NCBI RefSeq assembly: GCF_958298935.1
Contig: NC_084941.1
Location: 17,706,001-17,770,000 of the forward strand
Origin: Phragmites australis
Lineage: Eukaryota; Streptophyta; Magnoliopsida; Poales; Poaceae
DNA: 64,000 nucleotides
Direction of reading: 5' to 3'
A program made the translations under genes and the position numbers. The number at the start of each line of letters is the position of its first letter. The stretch's first letter is position 1. The notes beneath the pieces are model-generated. The model did no database searches. It saw only the letters and a list, made by a program, of their open reading frames with translations, and had not been told where the DNA came from. Positions 20,543 to 33,610 of the stretch are shown piece by piece.

Positions 20543-21858
20543 CACTACAACAGAACAGGTTATCTGTGCCGGGTCATCAATATCGACTAGAACAGAGCTT
20601 GTACTGATGAAGTATCAGTGCCGATTTATAACATCCTGCGCTCGATGAAGTATCAATACTAGTTCGTAACTCAGTATCAGTGCCAGTGTTGATACTATCA
20701 GTACCGGTTTTTAATTTGAACCGACCCTGATGAGAGGATTGGACTTGAAATTTTAATTAAATCGGCTTTTGCTCATCCTCACATCCACCCACTTCTGCTG
20801 ATTTTTACTAAGTTCCCGTGCGTTTGCCCTCACCTCCTCTCTCTCTCCCCACCCCAATACCTCACCTACCTCCTCCGCGTGCATGAGGCGACTGCTTGCC
20901 CGTGTGCCGCCAGCCTCCTCTGCCCGCCTCGGCCGGCGCCGGCTCGCCAGCCTGCTTCCACATTTCTCCTGCTGTCAGATCTACTCCGCAGGCTCGCCTG
21001 TTCCCTTCCGGATCATGCTAGATCCATGCTGCCCTGCGAGGGGCCACACAGGCCCCACCTCGTCATGGTGCGCTAGTGGCTCCTCTGCCCACCTCCTGGC
21101 CGGATCCGCCAGTCTTCCCACCTCTTTTGCCCGCCTCCAGCTCCTCTGCCCATCTCCAACTGCATCGACTATGTCACTACTTTCTGTCATCATTGGCACT
21201 CGCGGTCGCCAGCAGATCCAGCAGCGCCTAGCACCTCTGCACCTATAGCTCCTCAGCCCGCGCACCCTTCTCCACGTTGCAAAGTTGGATTTGTTTTTGT
21301 TCTTCATTTGATTGTGTTGTAAAATTAATTCCCTTTCTCTCTCTCCTTATTTAGGATTACTGATGAGATTGGATGAGCGGAGTAGGGCCGCGGATTCGCT
21401 CGCGTCGGTGCAAATGTTGTGCAAATGTTTGTGATTCCTGATCGGATTCTCCTCGTTTAGTATTACTGATGTGATTGGATTGTGTTGTGCAAATGTTTGT
21501 TCTGTGCATCCGATTTATGTATGTGGTAATCGGATTTGGTCTGTGCATTCGATTTGTGTTTGTAATATACACTACTATAAAATGATTGGAATGAAGGTGC
21601 ATCAAGTCGGCTCGTTTCCGATAGATTTTTTTTTTGAAAACGACGATACTACCGGCTCATGAAAAAAACCAAAACTGATAGTCTAAGTATTAGTGCCGAT
21701 TCTTTGTTATACACCGACACTAATACTCATTATTAGTACCGGTTCACAAACTGGCACTACTGATAGTAATAAATTATCAATACCTAGTAATCAGTACCGG
21801 TTCAAAAACCGTCATTAATAATATTTTTGAGCTGACACTAATGACTCTTTCTATAGTA
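20543..21858. mobile_element. Short CACTA-like element with GC-rich exon-like core
   Basis: Begins CACTACAACAGAACAGG at 20543 and ends near CTATAGTA at 21858 (a G-to-A change from TAGTG). Within 250 bp of both ends are many direct and inverted copies of TCAGTGCCGGTT / AACCGGCACTGA-like motifs. The core (20815-21270) is C-rich with a pyrimidine-tract leader, and a TTTCTCTCTCTCC..TTTAG acceptor-like site near 21353. No known protein is encoded. Target triplets are TAT before and, depending on the exact end, ATA or TAT after. Confidence 0.55.
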
Positions 21859-21859
21859 A

Positions 21860-23240
21860 TATATCATCATCTGCATTGGGACTAGTTGAGTACAGAACAG
21901 CATTGTTAGTCCAAACGACTAAATTAGTCCAGGTTCGACCCTTTTAAACTCCAAACATTTGCAACTAGTCTAAATGAAGCCTTCCGTTCCAATCTTTGTG
22001 CCAACACAGATGGGTCTGATTTGTTAGCCGCACAGACTCGCTGTCACTTCGTTCGGAGGTCTGCAAGGTAACCATGCTAATTTACATCAGAGACGCAAAG
22101 TCGACTATCAAAATCTTTTACATTTTTGTTCTCCTCGACCCCAACAAGCTAGCCGTTCACATCTCTCTTACGCTGAGCTCAATGTTCTTCGCTTTAGATG
22201 AACATGTTGTACAGGTGACCCAAAAGCGCCCGCTTCTTTTCAAAGTTGAAGATAAGGCTCTCACTTCTTTCTTGTCACGGGAGCCTGTTGTTGCGTGCAA
22301 CTGCACACAATCATGAGTCCTAAAGTTAGAGAATTCTTGATATATTGAATGATCATACATGATGATGAAACAAAGCTCGAAAGATATCCCGGTGACGCTA
22401 TGCCTGACCTGATCCGAATGAAAGAAACGAGCAGCGCTTCTTTTCTACGTCGAAAGAACACAGTTGCGCAACTCTCCTTTTAAGAAAGCGTAAGTTTTTT
22501 GAACTTATCAGAATAACAAGCACATATTTGTTAGGCCGAACAAGTTTGATCCTTTTAGGCTTCCTTATATATAGGGACATCTAAATCTTTTCATAAAGAT
22601 GCTGAATAAACAGGGCTCTCTTATATATAGGGACATCTAAATCTTCGTGGACTTATTATAAGTTTTGTTTTCGCAAATTTCCTTGCTGACTCAACTGTGT
22701 ATTGGCTTGTCAGCTTGTAAGTTAGAGATAAAATAAGCCATCTTTAACTCTCTCTACAAATGGCCAAATTATTACATTAATGCATCCAACTGGGAACTAA
22801 TAGATTCAGGCATTTGCGAGGGTTAACTACAGGAGTCCATATAATACGAACAAATATTGCTATTACAGTTCTTAAACCCAAGGTGTAGACGGATGAAAGA
22901 GCAAATATTGTAAGCAGAATTGGCAAAAGCTATACAAGATCATATTAGCACAAATTGATTCCACCTAATAAAAAGTGTAGCCTTTACATGTGCATGACAT
23001 AACTGAATTGTTCATCATTACATCGTACAAAATTTACCTACCTGTATATTTACTCCTTACATCTTGAAAGTATTTCTCTCATTTCTTCCTTCTACTTTCT
23101 CGTTCTCTTGATGATTAAGAAACGACTATCATGTAGTTTTATCACACTATGAGTAGTTCGTTGGTCAGAACAAGTACTTCGCATTGCACTTTTGTATGAG
23201 GCCTTCATGTGTGTGTTTCGAGTGATGCTAATGCCCTATC
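21860..23240. other. Unassigned AT-rich spacer
   Basis: No domain or gene recognised. Two copies of the 25-mer beginning CTTATATATAGGGACATC (about 22563 and 22620, 57 bp apart) form a short tandem duplication. Short ORFs only. Confidence 0.3.
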
Positions 23241-23570
23241 CACTACTACAAAAGCTATTTTTTGAGACACTTAGGGTGTCTTTCCATAGGCAGTTCATAT
23301 CACAAATCGTCTGAGTAGTAGGCCGGGGTCCCATGCGGTTTCGGGCCGTCTGTGGAAACTAGTTTCCATTATCACAAGCGGTTGCTTATATGAACCACCT
23401 GTGATAATGAACGTATTTTCAGAGGTGGTTCATATAAGGAACCGCCTCTATAAAGATCATTTCTAGAGGCGGTTCCTTATGTGAACCGTCTGTGATGTGA
23501 AAACTAATTTATAGAAGTGGTTCCTTATGTGAACCGTCTGTGATAATCTCTTCATAAACAGTACCTCTTC
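23241..23570. repeat. CACTA left terminal and subterminal repeats
   Basis: After the terminal CACTACTACAAAAG come six or more copies of GGCGGTTCATATnAG / GAACCGYCTGTGATAAT-type motifs in both orientations up to about 23550. They match the right-end motifs at 40205-40400. Confidence 0.8.
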
Positions 23571-24142
23571 GCGAGGAGCTCCATTCAGAACGAGCTCACT
23601 ATGTCCGAACAGTGTAGCTTAAAGGTGGCTGCGAGATTTGAAAACAAAGGGGGAGATTTTGTTTTTGAATTCTTTGGAGGAGCCATCTAATTTAAGAGTA
23701 TCACATTCCTAACTAGGATCATTTTGAAGTCTAGATTTAGATTTAAAGCTTAATTATGGTTTGAATGTGATCTCGAGATAATCATGGTTCTGGCCATTTA
23801 GATCCTCGAATTAGGTAAAATTCTTAGCCAATGTTGATTCAATTGCATAAATTTATATGATCCTAGCATTATATTTCAAAAATGTAGCTTCAATTTGATA
23901 TTTTTTAGCCTCTAGGAGCTTTTATCATGAATGAGGGGGTTTTTTTTTAATATATCTAGATCTAGATCTAGATGTATAGGGAGAGAGAGTAATGAATCTA
24001 TATTATTTTGAGCCATAAATTTGCGCCAATGTACAAGCAATTGCATAGAATCATAACATGCCCAATTTTTCCTTTTAAAATATTTTATTATGATTTTCTT
24101 ATTAATTAATTTATGTATCTAATTTTGTGGTTGAAGTTAAAT

Positions 24143-27018
24143 ATGGACAAAGCATGGATATATGATGTGTCAGGATATGGACAAATATACATCAAAGGAC
24201 TCTCTACTTTTATTAGAGCCGCCGAGAAAGATGCTTTGACTAAGAAGACAAAGAAAATATATTGTCTATGCTTTGACTGCAAAAACCAGAAATTGTGGGA
24301 CAAATCAATCATAATCAAATCACACTTGATCCTGATAGGTATTATCGAGGATTACACATGTTGGTCCAAACATAGCAAAAAATGTACATGCGAATCAAAT
24401 GACGCCATCGCTGTTGATCAAGTGTATGGTGAGGATGAGGGAGTCGAAGACAACATTAATGTTATGATGGATGATGATGATGATGATTTCAATCTGAAGG
24501 AAATGTTGCCCCACACAGAACCACATGTTCTAAGGGAGATGGGAGGTTTAGATAATTTCTAGGCATTATAGAAGGCTTCGAAGGATCTTTTGTATGAGGA
24601 ATCGAAGGGCTATGATAAAGAGTTTACGGTGTTGCATTCAGTGCTTGAACTTCTAAGGTTGAAGGCCAGAAATAGATGGTCCAATAAGAGTTTCTCAGAT
24701 CTGTTAAGTCTGTTAGCAAACATGCTTCCAAAGCCTAACTCCTTACCCACCATCACTTATCAAACGGAGAAGCTTATATGTCTGTTGTCATTAGATGTGA
24801 AAAAAATACACACGTGTTCAAACCACTGTATCCTCTACCGTAAAGAGTATGAAGCCTTGGATAGATGACCACTGTGAAATGCGAGTTGGTACAAGAGGAA
24901 TGATGATTATGAGGAAGAAGATGCTTCCGCCAATAAGAAGAAGAAGAGTATTACTGGTCGTGATGAAGAAGACACTTCTTCCAACACGAAGAAGAAGAGG
25001 AGAAGAAGTCTTTTCATGGTGATGTGGTACCTGCCAGTGATCTCCCGCTTTTAGCATTTGTACTCGAACCCTAGGGACTCTGAACTGATGCGTTGGCATT
25101 TTGACAAGCGCAAGATGGATGGAACTAAGCTTCGACACCCCGCTGATGCTAGCCAATAGAGAAATTTCGATGCCATGTATCTAGATTTCGTTAAAGAACC
25201 AAGAGATGTAAGGTTCGCGTTGAGTAATGATAGAATGAATCCTTTCGGTGACATAAGCACCTCACATAGCACTTGGCCAGTGGTCCTGGACATCTACAAC
25301 CTTCATGGCTATGTATGAAGTGGAAGTACCTTATGCGATCCATTCTTATCCAAAGACCAAAACAACCTGGCAATGATATAGATGTGTTTCTGAAATCATT
25401 GATGGAAGATATGGTAAAACTGTGGAACGATGGGGTTCGGGTGTGGGATGAGTTTCGACGATAGTACTTTATGCTAAAAGCCATGACTTTCGTTACCATT
25501 AGTGATTATCCCGCTCTTTTTTGCCTATCGAGATAGGTTAAAGGGAAGCAAGGATGTGTAGTATGCTTAGATGAAACTGTGTCTGTGTACCTTTTGTACT
25601 CACAAGAGGTAGTGTACACGCGATACCAACGATTCTTACTCAAAACTCACAAATACCGTAAGATGAAGAAACATTTTGATAATACGATTGAGCAAGATAC
25701 TGGTCCAAAACCTCGCAGTAGGGCACTAGTGTTTGAAATTGTCAAGAACATCAAGGATGTTTTTGGGATGCCGCCGAAGGGTAAAAAGAGGAAGAAAAGT
25801 GAGATGCTGATCGGCATATTGTGGAAGAAGATGCTAATTTTCTTTAAGTATTTTCCCTACTGGAAGGACTTGTACGTTCACCACAGCATTGATGTTATGC
25901 ACATTGAGGAGAATATGTGTGATAGCATCTGGGGCCTCTTACTAGACATACCGTGCAAGACAAAAGATGGAACCAAGTCACATAAGGACTTGGTATATTT
26001 TAAAATCAGGCCAGAGCTACACCCTAAAGACAGACCAAATAGGAAACATTACCTTCCCTAGCTAGGTACACTCTGACATCTAAGGAGAAAAAGGCACTGT
26101 AGAAGTACTTACGTGGGGTGAGAGTCCCGACTGGTTACTCATCCAACATCAAGAAACTAGTCTCGATGAAAGATTTGAAGCTAATCGTCATGAAGTCTCA
26201 CGATTGTTACGTGATGATGACACAGATGCTCCCTATTGCAATCAGGGGTATCAAGCTAGGATACCTAAAGGTGGTCATCACACGGTTGTGTCACTTCTTC
26301 TACAAATTGCACAGAAGGTGATCGATACTGAAAAACTCAGTGTTGTACATAGTTACTTGATAAAGAATCTGTGCCAACTTGAGATATGCTTCCCTCCATC
26401 CTTTTTTGTTGTCATTATACACCTTTTGGTTCACATCATGAATGAGATAATTGCACTAGGCCATGTATTCTTACATCAGATGTATGTGTTTGAGCGGTAC
26501 ATAGGCATTCTCAAGGGCTATGTACAGAATCGTGCTCACCCAGAGGGTTCCATGATTGAGGGCTACAGTACCGAGGAGGTCGTTGAGTGTTGCATCAATT
26601 ACATAAAAGATGTGAAACCAATGGTGTACCTGTATCTCGACATGAGGGGATGTTGTTTGAGAGAGGGACCACATATTCATCGATGAGGATTACAAAGCAG
26701 TGGAAGAAGCACATTTCACCATCTTGCAACAGCTCAAGATAGTGGAGCCGTACGTCGAGCAACACCTGAATGTGCTTCACACAAAAAATCAAGGCCGCTC
26801 TGATGATTGGATTCATCGATGAGGATTACAAAGCAGTGGAAGAAGCACATTTCACCATCTTGCAAAAGTTCAAGATAGTGGAGCCGTATGTCGAACAACA
26901 CCTGAATGAGTTTCACACAAAAAATCAAGACCGCTCAGATGATTGGATCTTGAAAGAGCACAAGCGTCACTTCACCACATGCATGGTTCAAAAACCAAAA
27001 CCTACCCGATGATGAATC
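24143..27018 (+). pseudogene. TNP2 transposase, 5' part, broken and cut by a retrotransposon
   Basis: The likely start is the ATG at 24143 (MDKAWIYDVSGYGQIYIKGL), the Transpos_assoc domain typical of TNP2 N termini. Then ELLRLKARNRWSNKSFSDLL (about 24640-24710), DVKKIHTCSNHCILYRKEYE, LDFVKEPRDVRFALSNDRMN (about 25180-25240) and the TNP2 catalytic region up to HHSIDVMHIEENMCDSIWGL (about 25880-25940), then DUF4218 (LEICFPPSFFVVIIHLLVH, about 26380). Stops occur from 24560 onward and the frame shifts repeatedly. TNP2 is the DDE-type CACTA transposase. The gene continues at 35443 beyond the copia insertion. Confidence 0.85.
26675..26946 (+). repeat. 136-bp tandem duplication inside TNP2
   Basis: The segment starting ATTCATCGATGAGGATTAC occurs at 26675 and again at 26811, with only a handful of differences. 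136 is not a multiple of three, so the duplication by itself shifts the TNP2 frame after the DUF4218 region. Confidence 0.88.
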
Positions 27019-29013
27019 TGTAGGACCGAGAATGGCGACTAGAGGGGGGGGGGGTGAATAGGTGCCTCACCAATTTCTTTCGAAATGGATGGCGTTTTCC
27101 TATTTTGTTACCCAACTCACCTCAAAGCAAAAGAGCACAAGCAAGAAATCAAGAGAAACAAAACACAATGAAAAAATCTTGAACAAAACATGGCTCTCAT
27201 GAAAGTATATGAACCCTATGTTCCATTAAAACTCATTCCATGAGTCATAGCCACAAAAAGATAGCAACTAGAAAGAGAAACACTAAGAACCAAGAATCTA
27301 GTCACCGGGTGAAGAAAATTTTCAAGTTCATCAATCTAGAGGCAAGGGAGATTCAAGACCACTCTGAATGTGAATTTTATACCTCTAGCAATAAGAAGAA
27401 CAACTTCCACAAGGTGAAGGATTTTAGCTCTCAAACCAAAATAAAAATTGCAACGAAAACTAAAAAACAAGCAAGGGAGCTAATAGAGGGAGACTAGAAG
27501 GCGATGAACAAAACAATAAGGAGCAACATGATCTTCGTTACTTGCAGAGGACAGCCCTATTTTTGGCAAATAACAAAAGTATTTTGCTCACAAAAGCTCT
27601 AAACTAGCAGTTACGTTAAACCTCCTCTTCATCTCCTCTAAATCCCTATTACAAAGCACTCAAATGGCTAGTCCTACCCCTCTCCTACAGCCCTACACCT
27701 CTATTTATTAGCCTACGGAGGTTTCTTAACCCTTAAGATTCCTTGTTTCCAAAATACCCCTCTCTTTCAATGCACTGGGGCATTTTGGTCCATCCTTTGT
27801 TCCGTCCATTGAATAGTCGTGGTGCCTTCATGGCTTAGCTTTGTCACGACGCAAGTTTCACAATGATGCCATATGGACTCCATCCATTCATGGTTTTGAG
27901 GCCAAACCGTGAAACCACATTACATGCTTCTCGATTGTGACTCACTACCACTTGCTTACAACTTAAACAAGCGCAACGATATCAACGCATGTACTATGTC
28001 TTGCAATCTTGACCACCGGTAACTATCTCCCGCATATGATCCTTCAGGCCACCTTGTCACTTGCACCGGCATCCCCTTCTCTTGACTTTGTTAACACGCC
28101 ATCTTAATCCACCCTTCCATGCTTTGCTTGATCTCCATATGAACAGCTAGCACCACCCTTGACTCCGTCTGGCCTCCTTGATCTTCTAGCACCAAGCATC
28201 CCACTTAACCCCGATCATCCCGCCGTCGACCTCTAAGTTGAATCCATCACCTGCACATCATAAGACAATCAAACATGCATCTCCAACACCATTATAGATT
28301 AGTGAAAATCAACATTCTTTGTTGAAGAAATCATCCCAGACAGATCATGAATGTTGGATGTCTTGGCATTGCCAACTCCTCATCGCCAAACCTTTTGGTG
28401 TGTACATCCTCACCAGACATGCAATTTTGCAATCTCTTTGGAAAAATTAGTTCGGCATGCACAATGCCTCATAACTAGATCATCCAGCAAGTATAACTCC
28501 ACCAGAAGCCATTTTGCAACCTCACTAGAATAAATGCTCCGGTGTACACACCAGACCATCCGGCGTGTACAAGAACTCTTTCTCTGAAAAATTTCTACTC
28601 TGGAAAAAATAGTCCGGTGTACACTGCAGACCATCACTGGACCATCCAGCATTGCAATGAATTTTCTCTTCTGAATTAGAACCCTCTGGCATGAAATCTT
28701 CTGAATGCCAGACCATCCGGTGTACACTTCAATTTTTTGCTTCTTCACTGAAATGCTCAAGCGTGTATGGTGTCCCATCAAAGGACCATCCGACGTGTAC
28801 AAATTTTTCAGCGCCGGATCATCCGTGTGTGCAATATTTTTGACTCAGAGATAAAAATGCTAATTCTATTTTTCTCTACAACTTTGGTTAGTCATGATAA
28901 CAATTGCAATACATCAAAATGCTCATGCAATCCCAAAATCATCAAATCATATCAACAAGCTTGTCAATCACTTATCACTTATAAACCAAGGCACATTTTA
29001 ACTTGGTTTCTCA
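27019..29013 (-). repeat. 3' LTR of nested copia element (left on + strand)
   Basis: Bounded by TG..CA (plus strand TGTAGGACC .. TTTCTCA). Contains the ACTAGAGGGG..GTGAATAGG block common in grass Sireviruses, and CACCAGACCATCCGG-type units. On the minus strand a TATA-like CTAATAAATAGAGG is present near 27715-27702. A G run (about 27045-27054) is expanded relative to the other LTR. Confidence 0.82.
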
Positions 29014-29290
29014 ATCTCCCCTTTGATGAGTGCATTGACAACCCTCCAGACAAAAAGATTTTTGTTTGATGAAATTCAACAAGACAAGCTCATCCATGTG
29101 ACCAAAATCTAAAGAAAGAGAAAATCAAGGTCACTTGGCATAACAAAGATTGCAAATGCCTGAAAAGAAGCATAGGCAAGCCAAAAATAAAAACTCACCC
29201 TTGATGAATGCCCAGTTTTGTGAAATAGTGCAAATTTTCTCCCCAAAAGCTTAGTACATATCTTCTCCCCCTTTGGCAATGCAAACATCA
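29005..29290 (-). promoter_or_regulatory. Polypurine tracts of nested copia element
   Basis: Minus strand CATCAAAGGGGAGAT abuts the 3' LTR start at 29013, as a plus-strand primer should. A second tract, CCAAAGGGGGAGAAG, lies further inside (about 29274-29260). Repeated PPTs are a Sirevirus feature. Confidence 0.6.
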
Positions 29291-30359
29291 AGGATAAAAC
29301 ATCATGCAATATATGAACATGCAAACCTAATGAGCTTTTACTAGTATACCACAAAGCATTTGCAAAAACTAGAAGCATCAAATGGCTATGAATAGTAGAA
29401 TGTGGAGCTCACAATCGCATAAAGGCTCAAAAAGAGATAGTGACACAAGAGAATGAATCTTTACAAGCTAAACCTGAAGAATTGTTAGCGCATTTAAGTT
29501 CACATAGCCGAATCATGTTAAAAGTGACTACCACATAAGCATCCACTCGTGCCTTGGAAATACAAGCATTAAGAACTAGCAAACTTCAATCTCAAACTAA
29601 GCAGACAAGCATTCATGACAGTAAGCTTTGCAAACACTGACATATGAAACCAAGACTTAGTTAGATCAAGTGATTAGAACAAAATTGACCATTTAGGCAC
29701 ATTTCTTTGTAAATTTATTTTCTCCTCGAGTTGCCTCTTATCCAAGCAAGGTGTTGCGTGATTGGTTACGGCAAACATCTCGAGGCTTCAAGACAACCAT
29801 ATTGGATTGCATTTTAGCACAAGAAACTTGATTGCTCAAGATTATTCAAATTTTGTAAATTATCAAGTTTTTCACAAGAACATGTCAAGTAGTGTCTTTG
29901 CGATACAGGGAACACATGTTCCTCCAAGGTTATACCATGAGCTAAACATTTGACAAAGACAGAAAATATAGTGCAATGTTCCCCAAACTATAGTCTTGAA
30001 CCAAGTAACCTAGAGCAAGATATTCGTCATACTAACCTTAGCACAAGTATTGACTAAGCCAAATCAATTACGAATATTGTGATCGATAATGTAGCATTTT
30101 TAGTCTACATTATTCATAAAATTCCCAAATTTAATCTTTAGGACAGCTAGCTTGCTTGAAATATTTCATGTCAAAGCATCAAGAGGAGCCTAAGATTAAA
30201 ATATTGTTCCGCAAACCTATTCAACTTAGTTTAAATGCAAGACTAGCAATTGAAAATTCTAAAGACATATAAGTCAAAGCTCAACTACTATGATTATTTT
30301 ACATGATGCTATGCAATGCAAATGCAACAAAAGTAAGATAGAGTATGTACAATAGCAAC
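29290..30359. other. Noncoding stretch between pol and PPT of nested copia element
   Basis: About 1.1 kb of A-rich sequence with no recognisable env-like or other protein. Short ORFs (for example 29762-29953) show no motif. Confidence 0.4.
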
Positions 30360-33300
30360 TCCCTCTCACATAATGCCGTAGGGATGACATAAACCAAGTT
30401 CTTCTCTCAGAAAAGCAAACCTTGCTGCATCTAGAGGCTTGGTAAAGATATCGGCAATCTGGTGTTAGGTATCTATGTATCTCAAGTCAAAATCTCCCTT
30501 TTCACTGTGGTCTCGCAAGAAGTTTAATCTCACATCTATATGTTTAGTTCTGGAGTGCTAGATTGGGTAATTGGATAAGCTTATGGAACTGGTGTTGTCA
30601 CACAAAAGTGACACACTCTTGAAGTCCAACCCAAAGTCTCTCAAAGTAGCAACCATCTACAAAATCTCAGAACAATAGCTAGCAGCAGTAATATACTCAG
30701 CTTCAGCAGTTGACTATGTAACACTAGATTGTTTGTGAGAGGACCAACAAACAAGAGAGGTATCAAATAAATGACAAGTACCAGAGGCACTCTTCCTATC
30801 AATTCTACAACTAGCAAAATCGGCATCCGAAAAACCTTGAAGAGAAAGCGAAGAGGATGCAAAAAGCTAAAGACCATACTCAAGGGTGTGTTTCAGATAC
30901 CTCAATATGCGCTTCACCGCTTGGCAATAAGATATCCTTTGTGATGCTTGGAAGCGAGCACACAAGCATAAGACGAAGTAGATGTCAGGTTTTGTTGCCA
31001 TCAGGTATAGGAGGGAGCCAATCATGCTCCTGCACTCCCACTGGTCTACCGCTTCGCCATCTTCATCCGAATCAAGCGCGGTCGAGGTAGCCATCAGTGT
31101 CACCAAGGGTTTCGTATTGCTCATGTCAAACTTCTTTAGTAGATCCTTGGTGTACTTACTTGGTGGATGAATGTACCTTGCTTGCATTGCTTGATTTGAA
31201 GCCCATGTAAGAAGTTGAGCTCTCCCATCATCGAGATCTAGAATTCCTTGCTCATAGTTTTTACAAACTTGGTCACAAGAGCAAGAGAAGAGCCACCAAA
31301 AAAGATATCATCCACGTATATCTGAATAAGTAGAAAATTATTACCATACCTAAGGGTAACCAAAGTTTTATCCACCGACCCCATCACATACCATGCTTTA
31401 ACATGGACTTAAGCAGCCTATCATACAAAGCCCTAGGTGTCTGCTTAAGCCCATACAAAGCCTTTTGAAGCTTGTATACTCTATATGGGTATTTAGGGTG
31501 CTCAAAATCAGGAGGTTGTTTGACATAGACCTCTTCCTCATTGAACCGATTTAGGAAAGCACTTTTGGCATTCATTGATACAACTTGAAATCCTTGGATG
31601 CTGAAAATATAAGAAGGATCCTAATGGCTTCTAATCAAGCTAATGGTGCAAAGGTCTCTCCAACGTCTATCCCCTCCATTTGAGTGAAGCCCTGCGCAAT
31701 AAGTCTAGTTTTGTTTCCAACTACAGATCCATCCTCCCCCTGTTTTTTCTTAAAAATCCATTTGGTGCTTATGGTATGAATATTTGGGGTGATTCTAAAA
31801 GGACCTAAACTTGGTTTCTCTCAAAGTTTTCTAGTTCTTCATACATGGCATTGCCCTGATTTGAATCAGAAAGAGTGTGCTCAACATCAAGGGGCTCAAA
31901 AGAAGCAACAAATGCAAAATCGATGAAATGAGCATGTTGAGAAGATTTAGATCTCATTACCCTTTCACCAAGGTTGCCGATCATCGACTGTGGGGGATGT
32001 ACCTGCTGAATGTGTCGAAGAGCTTCGCGCTGTGAAACGAGCTCCCCCTCAAATGCTGCTAGTGCAGGCTCCAAAGCAGCTAAAGTAGAAGTAGAGGCTG
32101 TAGAACCCTCTGCCATTGTAGAAGAGGTAGGAGCCAGCTCAGGTGTATGTGTGATAGGAAGTATTTGATTATTCTCATCATCCCCGAGAGTTGGAAGGTC
32201 TCAATCTAAAAAGATGCTTTCGCTCGTCTCTTGATCATCTGCACACTCAAGACCAGGGCTGGCACAAAGAGTTGATTCATCAAAGGTTAGATCACAGAAC
32301 TCCATGATAGTGTTAATGTCAAGATTATAAACCCTATAAGTATAACCATGAAGCGAATAACTCAAAAAAATCTCACCAAAAGAACATGATTCAAACTTGT
32401 CAAGATTGCCACGCTTTAGGATGAAGCAACGACATCTAAAAACTCTCAAATGAGAAACCTTTGGCTTCCTCCCAAAGTTCAACTCATAAGAAGTCACATT
32501 CAAGATCGAGGGCAAGAAAATTCAATTGGTGATATAGCAAGCTTTGATAATAGCCTCTATCTAGAACTTCCTAGAAGTCCTATGCTCATCGAGCATCGTC
32601 CTAGCCATCTCCACCAAAGTTCTATTCTTCCTTTCAACCACGCCATTCTATTGAGGAACGCGTGGGGGTAGAAAATTTATACTCAATGCCATATTCAAGA
32701 CAGAAAGCATCAAAGAGATAATTCTTGAACTCAGTACCATTATCACTACAAATTACTTTCAATGCAATAGAGAGTTCCTTGAACAATCTCAAAGCTAAGC
32801 TTCGAAAGTGTGAAAATACTTCATCCTTACGTACAAGAAAGAAGACCCAAGAGTAGCAAAAGTAGTTATGAACAATGATAAGTACATACTACTTTCCACC
32901 CCCTAAATGAACTCGGGAAGGACCATCACTGTATATATGGAGAAGTTCTCCTATCGTTCAATCATCACCAAATTGACTGATGAGTGAGAAGCAGCAACCA
33001 TCTTTCCATGCCGATATGGAGCACAGACAAGGTTCTTCACAAACATGAGCTTGAGCAATCCTCGGATCAAGCCTAGGGCACTCAAATGAGAAAGCAAATT
33101 AAAGCTCATGTGCTCTAGCATCCTATGTCACATCCAAAGCTTAGAAGAAGGTTATGCAATTAAGCACCGAGAAGAGTCATGAAACTCAAGAATCGGCTCC
33201 AAACATACACCCAACTCGAGAAATTCGACAAACCAAATCACCTGAGGAATCAAGAACTCGATAAGCATCGTGTTTGAAATGCACTTCCAAGTCCTCATCC

Positions 33301-33610
33301 AGCAACTGAGATATAGAAAGCAAATTGTATTTTGTATACCAGATGCTCCACCAAAGCCACATCTTTTAGAGTAAAACTCTCATTTACCTTTACCATACCT
33401 TTAGCCTTCACTCTTCCTTTTTTATCAACCTCGAATATGATGTACTCATGCCGCTTCATCGAGGTGAGGCTAGAGAACCATGATGCATCTCCGGTCATAT
33501 GGTGCAACTCAAAGCCTCTAACACGTGAACCATAACCATATAAGTGATAGTAAGATCCACGCACCACCTCTAGTAGGAAAATGAAGAGCACCAGAACCTT
33601 GTGAGTAAGA
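30360..33610 (-). pseudogene. copia pol (protease fragment, integrase remnants, RT, RNase H), broken
   Basis: In coding order on the minus strand: a protease-region fragment (HHMTGDASWFSSLTSMKRHE and GMVKVNESFTLKDVALVEHL, 33621-33295); integrase-domain remnants and a region of short frames to 32200 (ELNFGRKPKVSHLRVFRCRC); the RT segment KSAFLNRFNEEEVYVKQPP and YKLQKALYGLKQTPRALYDR (31575-31384) followed by YVDD (about 31322-31311); then RNase H with MIGSLLYLMATKPDIYFVL (30920-31187), SDADFASC and STAEAEYI (about 30700). Pol makes and inserts the cDNA copy. Multiple stops and shifts. Gag is absent; the protease region meets the LTR almost directly. Confidence 0.8.

Noticed and set aside
29762..29953. 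Possible env-like gene downstream of copia pol
   Set aside because: Only short ORFs without a membrane segment or similarity; the region is best read as noncoding with PPT copies.
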